This document shows, one piece after another, positions 16,882 through 25,211 of a stretch of DNA of 46,228 nt; position 1 is the stretch's first letter, and each line of letters starts with the position of its first letter. The DNA is taken from the NCBI GenBank assembly GCA_013791765.1, contig VMTC01000113.1, positions 1 through 46,228 of the forward strand, given 5' to 3'. The position numbers and the translations under genes were made by a program. The notes beneath the pieces were generated by a model that ran no database searches, was not told the DNA's origin, and was given only the letters and a program-made list of their open reading frames with translations. This DNA comes from Rhodoferax sp. (GTDB lineage: Bacteria > Pseudomonadota > Gammaproteobacteria > Burkholderiales > Burkholderiaceae_C).

Positions 16882-17582
16882 AGCTGTGCATTCTGGAAAA
16901 TGACCTGTTCGACGCCGAGCTCGCGGCGCGCTTTGGCGGCTTTGGCGACATGTTCCGGCGTTTGTTTGCGCAAGCAGGCGCTGACAACTGGACGTTCGAA
17001 ATATTCAACACCGTCCAGGGGCAATACCCGGACTCCTTCGATGATTTTGACGCGGTGCTGCTCACCGGTAGCCGGGCTGATTCATTCTCGCAAGAGCCCT
17101 GGGTGCTGTCGCTGCGCCAGCAGGTGCAGCAACTTCTGCATACCAAAAAGAAGCTGCTCGGCGTCTGTTTTGGTCACCAGCTGATTGCGCTGTGCCTGGG
17201 CGCGCAGGTGGGGCGCGCGCCGCAAGGTTGGGGCGCCGGGCGCATGCACTACCAGTGGCATGCACCAAAGTGGGCACAAGCGCCAGAGCGCAGCGACATT
17301 GCCCTGTTGGCCAGCCACCAGGACCAGGTTCTTGGGTTGCCCGCTGGCGCCACGCTACTGGCCAGCAGCGCGTTCTGTCCAGTGGCCGCCTTTACCGTGG
17401 ATAAACAGGTGCTGTGCGTGCAGCCGCATCCCGAGTTTGTCGAAGAGCTCAGCGCCTATCTGCTGAACAAGCGGCGCGCGGTGCTGGGGGAGGCGCTGTA
17501 TGGCTCCGCCACAGACAGTCTGGCGCTGGGACATGAGGGCTTGGAGATGGCCCGCTTGATGGTCGCGTTTATCGAAGAATAA
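16878..17582 (+). CDS. Class I glutamine amidotransferase-like protein
   Basis: 234 aa. The triad Cys97 (LLGVCFGHQ), His184 and Glu186 (VQPHPEF) is intact. The protein looks like the stand-alone GATase family often labelled GMP synthase-like; these include enzymes acting on gamma-glutamyl compounds. It is not GuaA, since the ATP pyrophosphatase half is missing. The ATG overlaps the plsY stop by 4 nt, so it is translationally coupled to plsY. The frame is open upstream through plsY, but that part is a shadow. Confidence 0.88.
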   Translation: MKLCILENDLFDAELAARFGGFGDMFRRLFAQAGADNWTFEIFNTVQGQYPDSFDDFDAVLLTGSRADSFSQEPWVLSLRQQVQQLLHTKKKLLGVCFGHQLIALCLGAQVGRAPQGWGAGRMHYQWHAPKWAQAPERSDIALLASHQDQVLGLPAGATLLASSAFCPVAAFTVDKQVLCVQPHPEFVEELSAYLLNKRRAVLGEALYGSATDSLALGHEGLEMARLMVAFIEE

Positions 17583-17595
17583 TTTACAATAAATC

Positions 17596-17644
17596 GGGCT
17601 CTAGCCCACGTGGAATAAGCGCATATAGCTATAACACCTATAGC
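17596..17644 (+). repeat. 50-bp interspersed repeat, intergenic copy
   Basis: Near-consensus copy: GGGCTCTAGCCCACGTGGAA then TAAGCGC and AGCTATA. The 3' part forms a small hairpin, GCTATA-ACACC-TATAGC. It lies 13 bp after the amidotransferase stop, immediately before long palindrome A. Confidence 0.8.
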
Positions 17645-17662
17645 ATTAACTTCGGACTGCTG

Positions 17663-17823
17663 GTAGTGCGTTTCATCAAAACGGTTACGAAATGAAATTG
17701 ATGGATTTTTCTGTCTGGCTAGGCGTGAGGAGGCGACATAGCCGTAGCTATGGCAACGACGAACAACAACACCAGGCGGGAAAAGACACAATTTCATGTA
17801 AGTGTTTTGGTGAAACGCACTAC
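17663..17823. repeat. Long imperfect palindrome A (about 160 bp)
   Basis: Outer arms 17663-17682 and 17804-17823 are reverse complements with one mismatch (right arm GTTTTGGTGAAACGCACTA). Inside, 17694-17720 and 17771-17795 also pair imperfectly (AAATTG with CAATTT; TCTGG with CCAGG). The centre is CATAGCCGTAGCTATG (17737-17752). Its middle third aligns with palindrome B. The right end touches the stop codon of the HD-GYP-like gene. Confidence 0.75.
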
Positions 17824-18782
17824 TAGGGATGCAGCGCGGCATATTGACCGAGTTGCAGGATCAAATGGTGGTTCAGCCGGTCGTGCACATTGGATGCGGA
17901 TACGGCCGCCCGGATGCCAGGGCCGCCGTCGGCGCTGCGGTGCAGGCGCGGCGGGTTCAGTCGCATGCCCGCTGGGTTGGTGACAATCGCCAGAATCGGT
18001 TGGTTGGGGGTGCTGCTGCGGCGCACCACCACGGCCACCTCCTGGTTGTCCAGCCGCACATAGGTGCCGGGTGGACACAGACCCACCACGCGCACCAGGA
18101 CGTGACCGACTTCATCGTTCTGGGCAACCGATTGGGTGATGATGGCGCGCGCCGAATCGGTGGCACTGCGCCCTTCTCGCGATTTACGCGGGCTGATCAT
18201 GGCGGCGTAACGGTCCACCAGGCGCAATATGCGCGCCAGTCGGCGTTCGGGGGGCAAGGTGCGCAAGTCGCCGTGGTCGGTGCTGTCGTCATGGTGCAGC
18301 GCCAGGGCGGTGAGCCAAAGCGCGTCTTGCACGCCGATGCTGGTGAGCATGGCGACGCCTTGGATGGCGTGCGAGCGAATGGCCTCTTGTTGCGCCGGGC
18401 TGGGTCGCTCCAACTGGCTGGCCAACTGGTCCTGCAGCGCGGTCATTGCCATGTTCATGGTCATGGCCACATGCACCAGGCTGTCGCGCTCACCCTGCGG
18501 GAGCTTCAGCTCCACGGCGATCAGGTGGCACAGCACCGCGCTCACCAGCGCGTGCGAGGCGCTGTAGCCCACCGGCGAATTGATCGCTAACTGAAACAAC
18601 AAATACAGACCGACGTCGGTGTCGCGCGCCAGCAGGCCTTGCATCCAGCGGTCGTATTGCCAGACGCGTTTTTCAAACTCCTGAATGCTGGCCGGGCGGC
18701 TCAGAATAATGCCCAAGCCCGCCTCCAGATCAGACCACAGGCCGAGCAGGTCTTCGTATTCGTTTTCGGTCTGGATGGTCAC
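17823..18782 (-). CDS. Degenerate HD-GYP-like protein
   Basis: 319 aa from a GTG at 18782. The middle of the protein follows an HD-GYP phosphodiesterase outline: SASHALVSAVLCHLIAVELK, then LHHDDSTDHGD where HD-GYP proteins have HHExxDGxGYP, then ILRLVDRYAAMISPRKSRE matching the usual ADxYDAL-x-S-x-RPYR helix. The HD pair in the first helix and the GYP residues are missing, so I expect no phosphodiesterase activity, perhaps a binding role. A C-terminal stretch (GTYVRLDNQEVAVVVRRSS) is also common in such proteins. It lies 21 bp after yajQ, so the two are probably co-transcribed. Confidence 0.7.
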   Translation of the reverse strand: MTIQTENEYEDLLGLWSDLEAGLGIILSRPASIQEFEKRVWQYDRWMQGLLARDTDVGLYLLFQLAINSPVGYSASHALVSAVLCHLIAVELKLPQGERDSLVHVAMTMNMAMTALQDQLASQLERPSPAQQEAIRSHAIQGVAMLTSIGVQDALWLTALALHHDDSTDHGDLRTLPPERRLARILRLVDRYAAMISPRKSREGRSATDSARAIITQSVAQNDEVGHVLVRVVGLCPPGTYVRLDNQEVAVVVRRSSTPNQPILAIVTNPAGMRLNPPRLHRSADGGPGIRAAVSASNVHDRLNHHLILQLGQYAALHP

Positions 18783-18803
18783 GCGCAGGGTCTCAAATGG
18801 CCG

Positions 18804-19289
18804 TTAGTCGCGAAAGTTGTCAAAGGTCAGCGGGATGTCGGTCATTTCTTTTTTTATCAAAGCCATGGCCGCCTGCAGGTCATCGCGCTTGGCGCCGGTG
18901 ACGCGCACTTTCTCCTCCTGAATGGCGCCCTGAACCTTGAGCTTGCTGTCCTTGAGCAGGCGTTGGATTTTCTTGGACACTTCGGTCTCGATGCCGCTGC
19001 GCACCTTGATGACGCGCTTGACCTTGTCGCCGCCCATTTTTTGCACCTCGCCCATGTCCAGAAAGCGCACGTCCACGCTGCGCTTGGTGAGCTTATTGCG
19101 CAAAATATCTTCGATCTGGGTGAGCTGGAATTCAGCGTCGCCGATCACGGTGATCTCCTTGTCCTTGAGTTCAATCGAGGCGGGCGTGCCCTTGAAGTCA
19201 AAGCGGGTGATGATTTCCTTGGTGGTGTTTTCCACCGCGTGTTTGACGTCGACCATGTTGGCGTCGCAAACCGTATCAAAAGAGGGCAT
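18804..19289 (-). CDS. yajQ: YajQ family nucleotide-binding protein
   Basis: 161 aa. [20 protein letters not shown], then [17 protein letters not shown] and [19 protein letters not shown], mark the UPF0234/YajQ family. Members bind nucleic acids or nucleotides; the Xanthomonas homologue is reported to be a cyclic-di-GMP effector. Length is standard and no key segment is missing. Its likely operon partner is the HD-GYP-like protein downstream, which strengthens a second-messenger reading. Confidence 0.95.
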   Translation of the reverse strand: MPSFDTVCDANMVDVKHAVENTTKEIITRFDFKGTPASIELKDKEITVIGDAEFQLTQIEDILRNKLTKRSVDVRFLDMGEVQKMGGDKVKRVIKVRSGIETEVSKKIQRLLKDSKLKVQGAIQEEKVRVTGAKRDDLQAAMALIKKEMTDIPLTFDNFRD

Positions 19290-19311
19290 TTGGGTTACTC
19301 AATAAAAAATT

Positions 19312-19400
19312 CGTGCGCCCTGAGCCTGTGCAAGAGCGGCGCGTTGGGTTCCAGAAAGAGCTTCAACAGGCTCAGCCCGAACGGGAGTGCGGACACTCCC
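19312..19400. repeat. Inverted repeat of the ACAGGCTCAG type plus short stem-loop
   Basis: 19312-19334 and 19361-19383 form an imperfect inverted repeat around CTGAGCCTGT / ACAGGCTCAG. This sequence type is a common extragenic repeat in beta- and gammaproteobacteria. It is followed by GGGAGTG-CGGA-CACTCCC (19383-19400), a perfect 7-bp stem ending 17 nt before the murB start. Together they fill the yajQ-murB divergent gap. Confidence 0.6.
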
Positions 19401-19417
19401 AATGCGACAATCCCGCC

Positions 19418-20524
19418 ATGTTAGTCGAGAAAAATGTTCCCCTGCAGGCTTTCAATAGCTTTCACATCGTGGCCAAGGCGCAGGCGCTGGTGCGCATTGC
19501 CAGCGAGTCGGACCTGCACGCGCTGCTGGCCGACCCCGTGCTGCGCGCCAGCCCTAAATTTATCCTGGGCGGTGGCAGCAACATTGTGCTCACTGGTGAC
19601 GTCAAAGCCCTGGTGCTCAAGGTCGAGCTCATGGGCCGACGGCTGCTGCATGAAACCGCCAAAGCGTTCATCGTGGAGGCGGGTGCGGGCGAGAACTGGC
19701 ACGAACTGGTGGCCTGGACGCTGGCGCAGGGCTATGGCGGGCTGGAGAATATGGCCTTGATTCCCGGCACCGTCGGCGCGGCGCCGGTGCAGAACATCGG
19801 CGCTTATGGCGTGGAGTTGCAGGACCGCTTTGACTCGCTCGATGCCATCGACCTGCAGACCGGCCATGTGTTCACGCTCAATGCGGCGCAGTGCGCCTTT
19901 GGCTACCGCGACTCGGTGTTTAAGCATGGGGCTGGTGCTGGGGCGGTGCCGGCCGGCGCTGCGACCACGGGCGCTGTGGCTGGTGCGCATCAAGTGCTGG
20001 GCCTGAAGGACCGCGCCCTGATCCTGCGGGTACGCTTTGCGCTGCCTAAAGACTGCAAGCCGGTGCTGGGCTACGCCGATCTCGATAGAAAAATGGCGGA
20101 GCATGCATGCACCGAGCCGACTGCGCAGCAAATTTTTGACTGGGTGTGCGAGATTCGTCGTGCCAAGTTGCCGGACCCGCAAGTCATCGGCAATGTTGGC
20201 AGCTTCTTCAAAAACCCCACCGTCACGCCTGAACAGTGCGTGGACATCATCGCGCGCGACCCCAAGGTGGTGCACTACCACCTGGCTGACGGCAGCGTCA
20301 AATTGGCCGCAGGCTGGTTGATTGACTCCTGTGGCTGGCGCGGCAAGTCGGTCGGCCAGGCAGGGGTTTTCGAGAAGCAGGCGCTGGTGCTGGTGAACCG
20401 CGGCGGCGTCGATAGCGCCGACAGTGCCACCGGCGGCGAAGTCATGACGCTGGCGCGGGCTATCCAGACCAGCGTCTATGAACGCTTTGGCATCCGGCTG
20501 GAGCCGGAGCCGGTGGTGGTTTAG
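19418..20524 (+). CDS. murB: UDP-N-acetylenolpyruvoylglucosamine reductase
   Basis: 368 aa. MurB reduces UDP-GlcNAc-enolpyruvate to UDP-MurNAc with NADPH and FAD, the second committed step of peptidoglycan synthesis. FILGGGSNIVLT is the FAD phosphate loop, NMALIPGTVGAAPVQNIGAYGVE the conserved FAD-binding core (given here as two overlapping halves, NMALIPGTVGAAPVQ and QNIGAYGVE), FGYRDSVFK carries the substrate-binding Tyr and region, and GNVGSFFKNP the catalytic Ser segment. It is slightly longer than E. coli MurB because of a low-complexity Ala/Gly insert (GAGAGAVPAGAATTGAVAGA, near 170-190). The ATG at 19418 fits the family start. Confidence 0.95.
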   Translation: MLVEKNVPLQAFNSFHIVAKAQALVRIASESDLHALLADPVLRASPKFILGGGSNIVLTGDVKALVLKVELMGRRLLHETAKAFIVEAGAGENWHELVAWTLAQGYGGLENMALIPGTVGAAPVQNIGAYGVELQDRFDSLDAIDLQTGHVFTLNAAQCAFGYRDSVFKHGAGAGAVPAGAATTGAVAGAHQVLGLKDRALILRVRFALPKDCKPVLGYADLDRKMAEHACTEPTAQQIFDWVCEIRRAKLPDPQVIGNVGSFFKNPTVTPEQCVDIIARDPKVVHYHLADGSVKLAAGWLIDSCGWRGKSVGQAGVFEKQALVLVNRGGVDSADSATGGEVMTLARAIQTSVYERFGIRLEPEPVVV

Positions 20525-20526
20525 CT

Positions 20527-21546
20527 CTATTTCTTGGTGCGCAGGCGGGCCAGTTCGGCCTGGGTGTCGCGCCACAGGTCCATGCCCACGTTGGCCGCAA
20601 TGCCGGCGTTCACACGCGTCAATTTGTCGCGCATGCGCGCCGCTTCTGTCGGTGCGAGCACGGTCACTTGCATGCCTTTGGTCTTGAGCTCGTCGAGCGC
20701 CTTGGCCGCTTCGGCGCGCGTGTCCTTGCGTTCAAAGTCGCGGCTGGTTTTGGCGGCGGCCATTAAGACAGCGCGTTCATCCTTGCTCAAGCTGTCCCAC
20801 CATTTTTTGCTGGCCAGCACGATCCACGGGCTGTAGACGTGGTTGGTGACAGTCAGGTACTTCTGGATTTCGTAGAATTTGCTCGACAGGATCGTGTTGT
20901 AGGGGTTCTCCTGGCCGTCCACTGCCTTGGTCTCCAGAGCGCTGAACAATTCAGAAAATGGCAGTGGAATGGCGTTGGCGCCCAAGGTCTTGAAGCTGTC
21001 CAGGAACACGTTGTTCTGCATCACGCGCAGCTTGATGCCATTCATGTCTTCGAGCTTGGCCACTGCATGCTTGCTGTTGGTCAGGTTGCGAAAACCGTTT
21101 TCCCAGTAGACCAGGCCCACCAGTCCTTTTTCTTCCAGCTTCGCCCTGACGCGGTCACCCAGCGGTCCGTCGAGCACAGCATCGGCCTCCTGCGCGTTGT
21201 TGAACAAGAAAGGCGTGTCCCACAAGGCCATTTCCTTGGTAATGCCGACCAGCGTCGCAGTGGAGCCGACCATCATTTCCTGGGCGCCGCCAATCAACGC
21301 TTGCTGCATCTGGATATCGGAACCCAATGCGGCAGCGCCGATGGCGCGCAGCTTCATCTTGCCGCCCGAGAGTTTGGCGACTTCTTCGGCCAATACCTTG
21401 GTGGCACGGCCCTGGTTGGATTGTTCGTTCAGGCCGTAGCCGAACCGGATCAGGTGCGGCTTGATGTCTTGTGCGCTGGCCAGGCCACTGGCCAACAGGC
21501 TGGCGCCGACGGCGCAGGCAATGAATGTTCGGCGAATCAGAGTCAT
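20527..21546 (-). CDS. dctP: TRAP transporter solute-binding protein
   Basis: 339 aa with a signal peptide (TFIACAVGASLLASGLASAQ, cut after ASA). The periplasmic receptor of a TRAP transporter: the conserved Arg that grips the ligand carboxylate is in NGIKLRVMQNN, and NPYNTILSSKFYEIQKYL is the usual second half. Operon order gntK-dctQ-dctM-dctP suggests the ligand is gluconate or a related sugar acid. The ATG has AGGAGA about 6 nt upstream. It ends 2 bp from the murB stop; the two are convergent with almost no spacer. Confidence 0.93.
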   Translation of the reverse strand: MTLIRRTFIACAVGASLLASGLASAQDIKPHLIRFGYGLNEQSNQGRATKVLAEEVAKLSGGKMKLRAIGAAALGSDIQMQQALIGGAQEMMVGSTATLVGITKEMALWDTPFLFNNAQEADAVLDGPLGDRVRAKLEEKGLVGLVYWENGFRNLTNSKHAVAKLEDMNGIKLRVMQNNVFLDSFKTLGANAIPLPFSELFSALETKAVDGQENPYNTILSSKFYEIQKYLTVTNHVYSPWIVLASKKWWDSLSKDERAVLMAAAKTSRDFERKDTRAEAAKALDELKTKGMQVTVLAPTEAARMRDKLTRVNAGIAANVGMDLWRDTQAELARLRTKK

Positions 21547-21614
21547 GAAAAGTCTCCTAGGGTTTAAGGGTGATGGAACAGTGAAGTGGAAACGGGGGAG
21601 CTGAGGCGTGGTGT

Positions 21615-22904
21615 TTAGCGCATCCAGGCCAGTGGCGCGGTCACGATTTGCGGGAACAGCACCATCAGGAACAGGATCAACGCGTAGGTCACGAGAAAGG
21701 GCTTGACCCCCTTGACCACCTCGTAGAGGCGCATGCGCCCGACGCCGGCCACGACGTTGAGCACAGTGCCCACCGGCGGGGTGATCAGGCCAATCGAGCC
21801 ATTGAGGATGAACATCAGGCCAAAGTAGACCGGGTCAATACCTGCCTTGACCGCAATGGGCAGCATCACTGGCGCAATGATCAGAATCGTCGGGGTGAGG
21901 TCCAGCGCGGTTCCGATCATGATCAAAATCACCATCATGACGGCCATTAGCAGTTTGGGGCTTCCAATCAGGGGTCCCAACCATTCGGCAAGCGTGCCGG
22001 GCAAATCGGCCAGTGTGATCATGTAGCTCGCTACCTGCGCCCCGGCGCACAGGAACATGACCACTGCCGTGGTTTTGGCCGCGCGCACCAGCACCCCGTG
22101 CAACTCGGCCAATTTCATCTCGCGGTGTACAAAGAACGCGATCACCATAGCGTAAAAAGCGGCCACCACAGCGGCCTCTGTGGGAGTGAAAACCCCGGTT
22201 TTCATGCCGCCGATGATGATGACGGGCATCAACAAGGCCCAAAAAGCCTTGACGGTCTCATGCATGCGTTGGCCAAACGGCATGGGCGTGCCGGCCGGCA
22301 GGTCGATCTTGCGCAGCTGCAGCTTCCAGGCCACGATCAGGCCCGCGCCCATCATCAGCCCTGGCACGATGCCAGACATGAACAGCGCCGAGATGGAGGT
22401 GTTGGTGGTGACTCCGTAGATGATGAACGGCATGCTCGGCGGAATGATCGGGGCAATGACACCGCCAGCGGCGATCAAACCGGCTGAGGTGGCCACCGGG
22501 TAGCCGTGGGCGCGCATCATGGGCAAGAGAATGGTGGCCAACGCGGCCGTATCGGCCAGCGCCGAGCCGCTCATGCTGGCCATCAAAATGGCCGCACCGA
22601 TGGTGACAAAACCAAGGCCGCCACGGATGTGACCAACCCAGGCCTGGGCCATGGTGATGATGCGTCGACTGATGCCACCGGCGTTCATCAGTTCGCCGGC
22701 GAGAATGAAAAACGGCACGGCCAGCAGCGGGAAACTGTCGACCCCTGCCACCAGGTTTTGTGCCAGCAACTGCGTGTCCCAGAAATCGAGCACCCAGGCC
22801 ATGGAGGCACCGGTGAGCACCAGGGCAAATGCCATGGGCATGCCGATGCCCATAAAGGCCAGCATGCCGACGACGAAAACAATAGCAACCAAACCTTGAT
22901 TCAT
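21615..22904 (-). CDS. dctM: TRAP transporter large membrane subunit
   Basis: 429 aa, hydrophobic throughout with the roughly 12 helices of DctM. MSGSALADTAALATILLPMM and IAAGGVIAPIIPPSMPFIIYG are the most conserved parts of the family's substrate and sodium site, and TALDLTPTILIIAPVMLPI the second repeat. The open frame continues upstream to 23384 through dctQ, but the ATG at 22904 is the family start. 68 bp separate it from dctP and 29 bp from dctQ, in one operon. Confidence 0.94.
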   Translation of the reverse strand: MNQGLVAIVFVVGMLAFMGIGMPMAFALVLTGASMAWVLDFWDTQLLAQNLVAGVDSFPLLAVPFFILAGELMNAGGISRRIITMAQAWVGHIRGGLGFVTIGAAILMASMSGSALADTAALATILLPMMRAHGYPVATSAGLIAAGGVIAPIIPPSMPFIIYGVTTNTSISALFMSGIVPGLMMGAGLIVAWKLQLRKIDLPAGTPMPFGQRMHETVKAFWALLMPVIIIGGMKTGVFTPTEAAVVAAFYAMVIAFFVHREMKLAELHGVLVRAAKTTAVVMFLCAGAQVASYMITLADLPGTLAEWLGPLIGSPKLLMAVMMVILIMIGTALDLTPTILIIAPVMLPIAVKAGIDPVYFGLMFILNGSIGLITPPVGTVLNVVAGVGRMRLYEVVKGVKPFLVTYALILFLMVLFPQIVTAPLAWMR

Positions 22905-22933
22905 AGGGGCATTCTTGTGTTTTTGGGCTTCGA

Positions 22934-23431
22934 TCACTCGACTTCGGGCGACGCATGACCCAAGTCGATGGGCCGGCCTTGAATCAACTTCAGCAAGGCC
23001 ATCGAGCCAATGGCCACGCTGCATAGAAGAGCGGGCAGCGGCAGCAAGGCCTGGCGATAGCCCAGCACCACGCTGACGCTGCCCATCCCCACGATGACCT
23101 GTTGCCAGGCACCCCAGCCCAATAGGATGCAACTGAGAACCACCAGCGCGTGAATCAGGCGTGTCACGAACCTGAGTGCGGTCTCGCGCCCGGGTGCCAG
23201 CAGCGGGTGCAACAAGCTGGTGAACGCCATGTGCTCGCCTTGAGGGTAGGCGGCTGTGGCGCCTATAAACACCATCCAGACAAACAGCAGGCGCGAGAGC
23301 TCTTCGCTGGCGGCGATGCCACTGCTGAACCCATAGCGCATTACGACGTTGATGAAGACGGAGCCTGCCATGATGGCCAGGCAAAGGGCCATCAGCGTGT
23401 TCAAAAAATTGATGATGCGAGAGTTTTTCAT
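22934..23431 (-). CDS. dctQ: TRAP transporter small membrane subunit
   Basis: 165 aa with four hydrophobic helices. VFINVVMRYGFSSGIAASEE followed by LSRLLFVWMVFIGATAAY is the DctQ signature around the second helix. It pairs with DctM to form the membrane part of the sodium-driven importer. Its ATG overlaps the gntK stop by 4 nt, so it is translationally coupled to the kinase. Confidence 0.93.
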   Translation of the reverse strand: MKNSRIINFLNTLMALCLAIMAGSVFINVVMRYGFSSGIAASEELSRLLFVWMVFIGATAAYPQGEHMAFTSLLHPLLAPGRETALRFVTRLIHALVVLSCILLGWGAWQQVIVGMGSVSVVLGYRQALLPLPALLCSVAIGSMALLKLIQGRPIDLGHASPEVE

Positions 23432-23940
23432 TTCACAGTCTCTTTTTCGGGCTGGCCCAACCAGGTCGCGACAACCGTGTTGAGTTGATGGAGTGGCTGG
23501 GTGGCATCAATGCGCAACACGCCAGACTCGCCGACCGGGGATTCAAGCGTGGCGAACTGACTCTCTACCAAACTGGGAGGAAAGAGGTGCTCACCGGCGC
23601 GGGCCGTGACGCGTTGGTGCGCGGTGGCCGGGTCGATGTCCAGAAACACAAAGCACAAGCCCGGCACCTGCTCGCGCAAACGGTCTCGGTAGGCGCGTTT
23701 GAGCGCTGAGCAGGTCAACACGGCGCCGCCTTGCTGCTGCGCCAGCGCCATCCCCAGCGCAGACAGCCAATCGGCGCGGTCGGTATCAGTGAGCGCCAAG
23801 CCCTGGCGCATTTTGTCGAGATTGCTCGCTGGGTGAAATTCATCGCCCTCAATCAAGGGTAAACCCAATTTGCTGGCCAGCGCTTGCCCTGCGCTGGATT
23901 TGCCGCAACCGGCGACGCCCATCATGACAACAGATTTCAT
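23428..23940 (-). CDS. gntK: Gluconokinase
   Basis: 170 aa. It phosphorylates gluconate to 6-phosphogluconate. Walker A MGVAGCGKSS (Lys14), then EGDEFHPASNLDKMRQGLAL for gluconate binding and CSALKRAYRDRLR, all typical of the thermoresistant/GntK family. First gene of the minus-strand operon gntK-dctQ-dctM-dctP. A GntR-like operator (23947-23958) lies only 7 bp upstream of its start codon, where a bound repressor would block transcription or elongation. Confidence 0.95.
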   Translation of the reverse strand: MKSVVMMGVAGCGKSSAGQALASKLGLPLIEGDEFHPASNLDKMRQGLALTDTDRADWLSALGMALAQQQGGAVLTCSALKRAYRDRLREQVPGLCFVFLDIDPATAHQRVTARAGEHLFPPSLVESQFATLESPVGESGVLRIDATQPLHQLNTVVATWLGQPEKETVK

Positions 23941-23946
23941 AATTTG

Positions 23947-24073
23947 GATAGCGCTATCTTTGACATACCAAAAAAACGGAATGAATTGAAGACATTCCGA
24001 AACAAAGGCTCTTTTTAGGGCGAAAAATAAAGCAGGTACAGACGTTGAAGTTCAGTAAGATAGCGCTATCTTA
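23947..24073. promoter_or_regulatory. Divergent gntK/gntR control region with two identical operators
   Basis: GATAGCGCTATC occurs twice: at 23947-23958 beside gntK, and inside the perfect 18-bp palindrome TAAGATAGCGCTATCTTA at 24056-24073 on the gntR side. The central CG and the length suit a LacI-family repressor. Their centres are about 112 bp apart, near 10.5 helical turns each of 10.6 bp, which would let one tetramer or two dimers bind a loop. Between them is CGGAATG-N9-CATTCCG (23977-23999), a different symmetric site. Confidence 0.8.
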
Positions 24074-24097
24074 ACGCCATCTTTGGCTTAAAAATTC

Positions 24098-24111
24098 AAG
24101 GGTAAACCCTT
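24098..24111. promoter_or_regulatory. Small hairpin over the gntR ribosome binding site
   Basis: AAGGGT-AA-ACCCTT is self-complementary and contains the only purine-rich block upstream of the gntR ATG (24116). Pairing could hold down translation of the repressor. Weak evidence, a six-base stem only. Confidence 0.25.
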
Positions 24112-24115
24112 ATTT

Positions 24116-25141
24116 ATGACTATCGTATCCCGAAAAAGCCGGGCTTCCGGTCGCGTCACGCTCGATGATGTCGCCTTGTCCGCAGGGGTCAGCCGGATCA
24201 CCGCCTCACGCGCCCTGCGGGGTGAACGCAGCGTTGGCGCCGATCTGGTGGCGCGCGTGGCGGCCGCGGCCTCGGCGTTAGGCTACGTGCCAGACCCCGC
24301 TGCGCGGGCCCTGGCCAGCGCCCGTAGCCACACCGTGGTGGTGTTGATCCCGCTGCTGTCAAACAACCTGTTTGTTGACCTGTTGGAGGCAGTGCAGCGC
24401 TCGCTGCGTGCTGCCGGCTACCAGGTATTGATCGGCGTGACGCATTACCAGGCAGAGGAAGAAGAAGCCCTGCTGGCCGATTATCTCGCCCACCGACCCG
24501 CCGGCTTACTGGTCACGGGCTTCGACCGGACCGCACGCTGCCGTGATTTGATTGCCCGCAGCGGCGTGCCTTGCGTGCACCTGATGGAGACCTCCGACGA
24601 TCCCTCTGTGTACTGTGTCGGCTTCTCGCAGACGGACGCGGGGCGCAGCATGACCGAGCATTTGCTGCAAACCGGGCGTCGCCGCATCGCCTTTGCGGCG
24701 GCGCAGTTGGACCCCCGCGTGCAGCAACGCCTGGTGGGCTATCGCGAGGCTTTGATGGCCGCCGGTTGCTACGACCCGGCGCTGGAATGGCTCAGCGCAC
24801 AGCCTTCGTCGCTGGCCCTGGGCGGACAGATGCTGGAACACTACGTAGAAAAGTACCCCGATGTGGATGCCATCTTCTACTGCAATGATGATCTGGCGCA
24901 GGGCGGCTTGCTGGCAGCGCTGCGTCTGGGCATCGCGGTGCCCAGGCAACTGGCGATTGCCGGCTTCAATGATCTGGCGGGCAGCGATCAGATGTGGCCC
25001 CCGCTGACGACCATCCGCACGCCCCGCGTCAAGATCGGGGAAAGCGCAGCGACCATGTTGCTGCAACTCATGCGGGACGAAGCAGTCGAAGAGCACAGCG
25101 TTAATGTCGGCTGGCAGTTGGTGAAGCGACAAAGCACCTGA
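24116..25141 (+). CDS. gntR: LacI-family gluconate-type repressor
   Basis: 341 aa. The N-terminal HTH VTLDDVALSAGVSRITASRA with the hinge helix GYVPDPAARALASARS is the LacI family pattern; the rest is a periplasmic-binding-like sensor (VVVLIPLLSNNLFVDLLEAV, AIFYCNDDLAQGGLLAAL). Divergent from gntK-dctQMP with two copies of one palindrome between, so it most likely represses that operon and itself and is released by gluconate or 6-phosphogluconate. The assignment to GntR is by context. Confidence 0.88.
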   Translation: MTIVSRKSRASGRVTLDDVALSAGVSRITASRALRGERSVGADLVARVAAAASALGYVPDPAARALASARSHTVVVLIPLLSNNLFVDLLEAVQRSLRAAGYQVLIGVTHYQAEEEEALLADYLAHRPAGLLVTGFDRTARCRDLIARSGVPCVHLMETSDDPSVYCVGFSQTDAGRSMTEHLLQTGRRRIAFAAAQLDPRVQQRLVGYREALMAAGCYDPALEWLSAQPSSLALGGQMLEHYVEKYPDVDAIFYCNDDLAQGGLLAALRLGIAVPRQLAIAGFNDLAGSDQMWPPLTTIRTPRVKIGESAATMLLQLMRDEAVEEHSVNVGWQLVKRQST

Positions 25142-25211
25142 CTTGTGACTGATCCAGATAGAAATTAACCCTTTGACGAAGCGAGTCTGACGTCGAAGGC
25201 AAAATGAGCAC

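Noticed and set aside
19421-20575. 384-codon minus-strand ORF opposite murB
   Set aside because: Shadow ORF; murB is unmistakable on the other strand.
22905-23384. Upstream extension of the dctM frame
   Set aside because: Overlaps dctQ in another frame; DctM family length fits the ATG at 22904.
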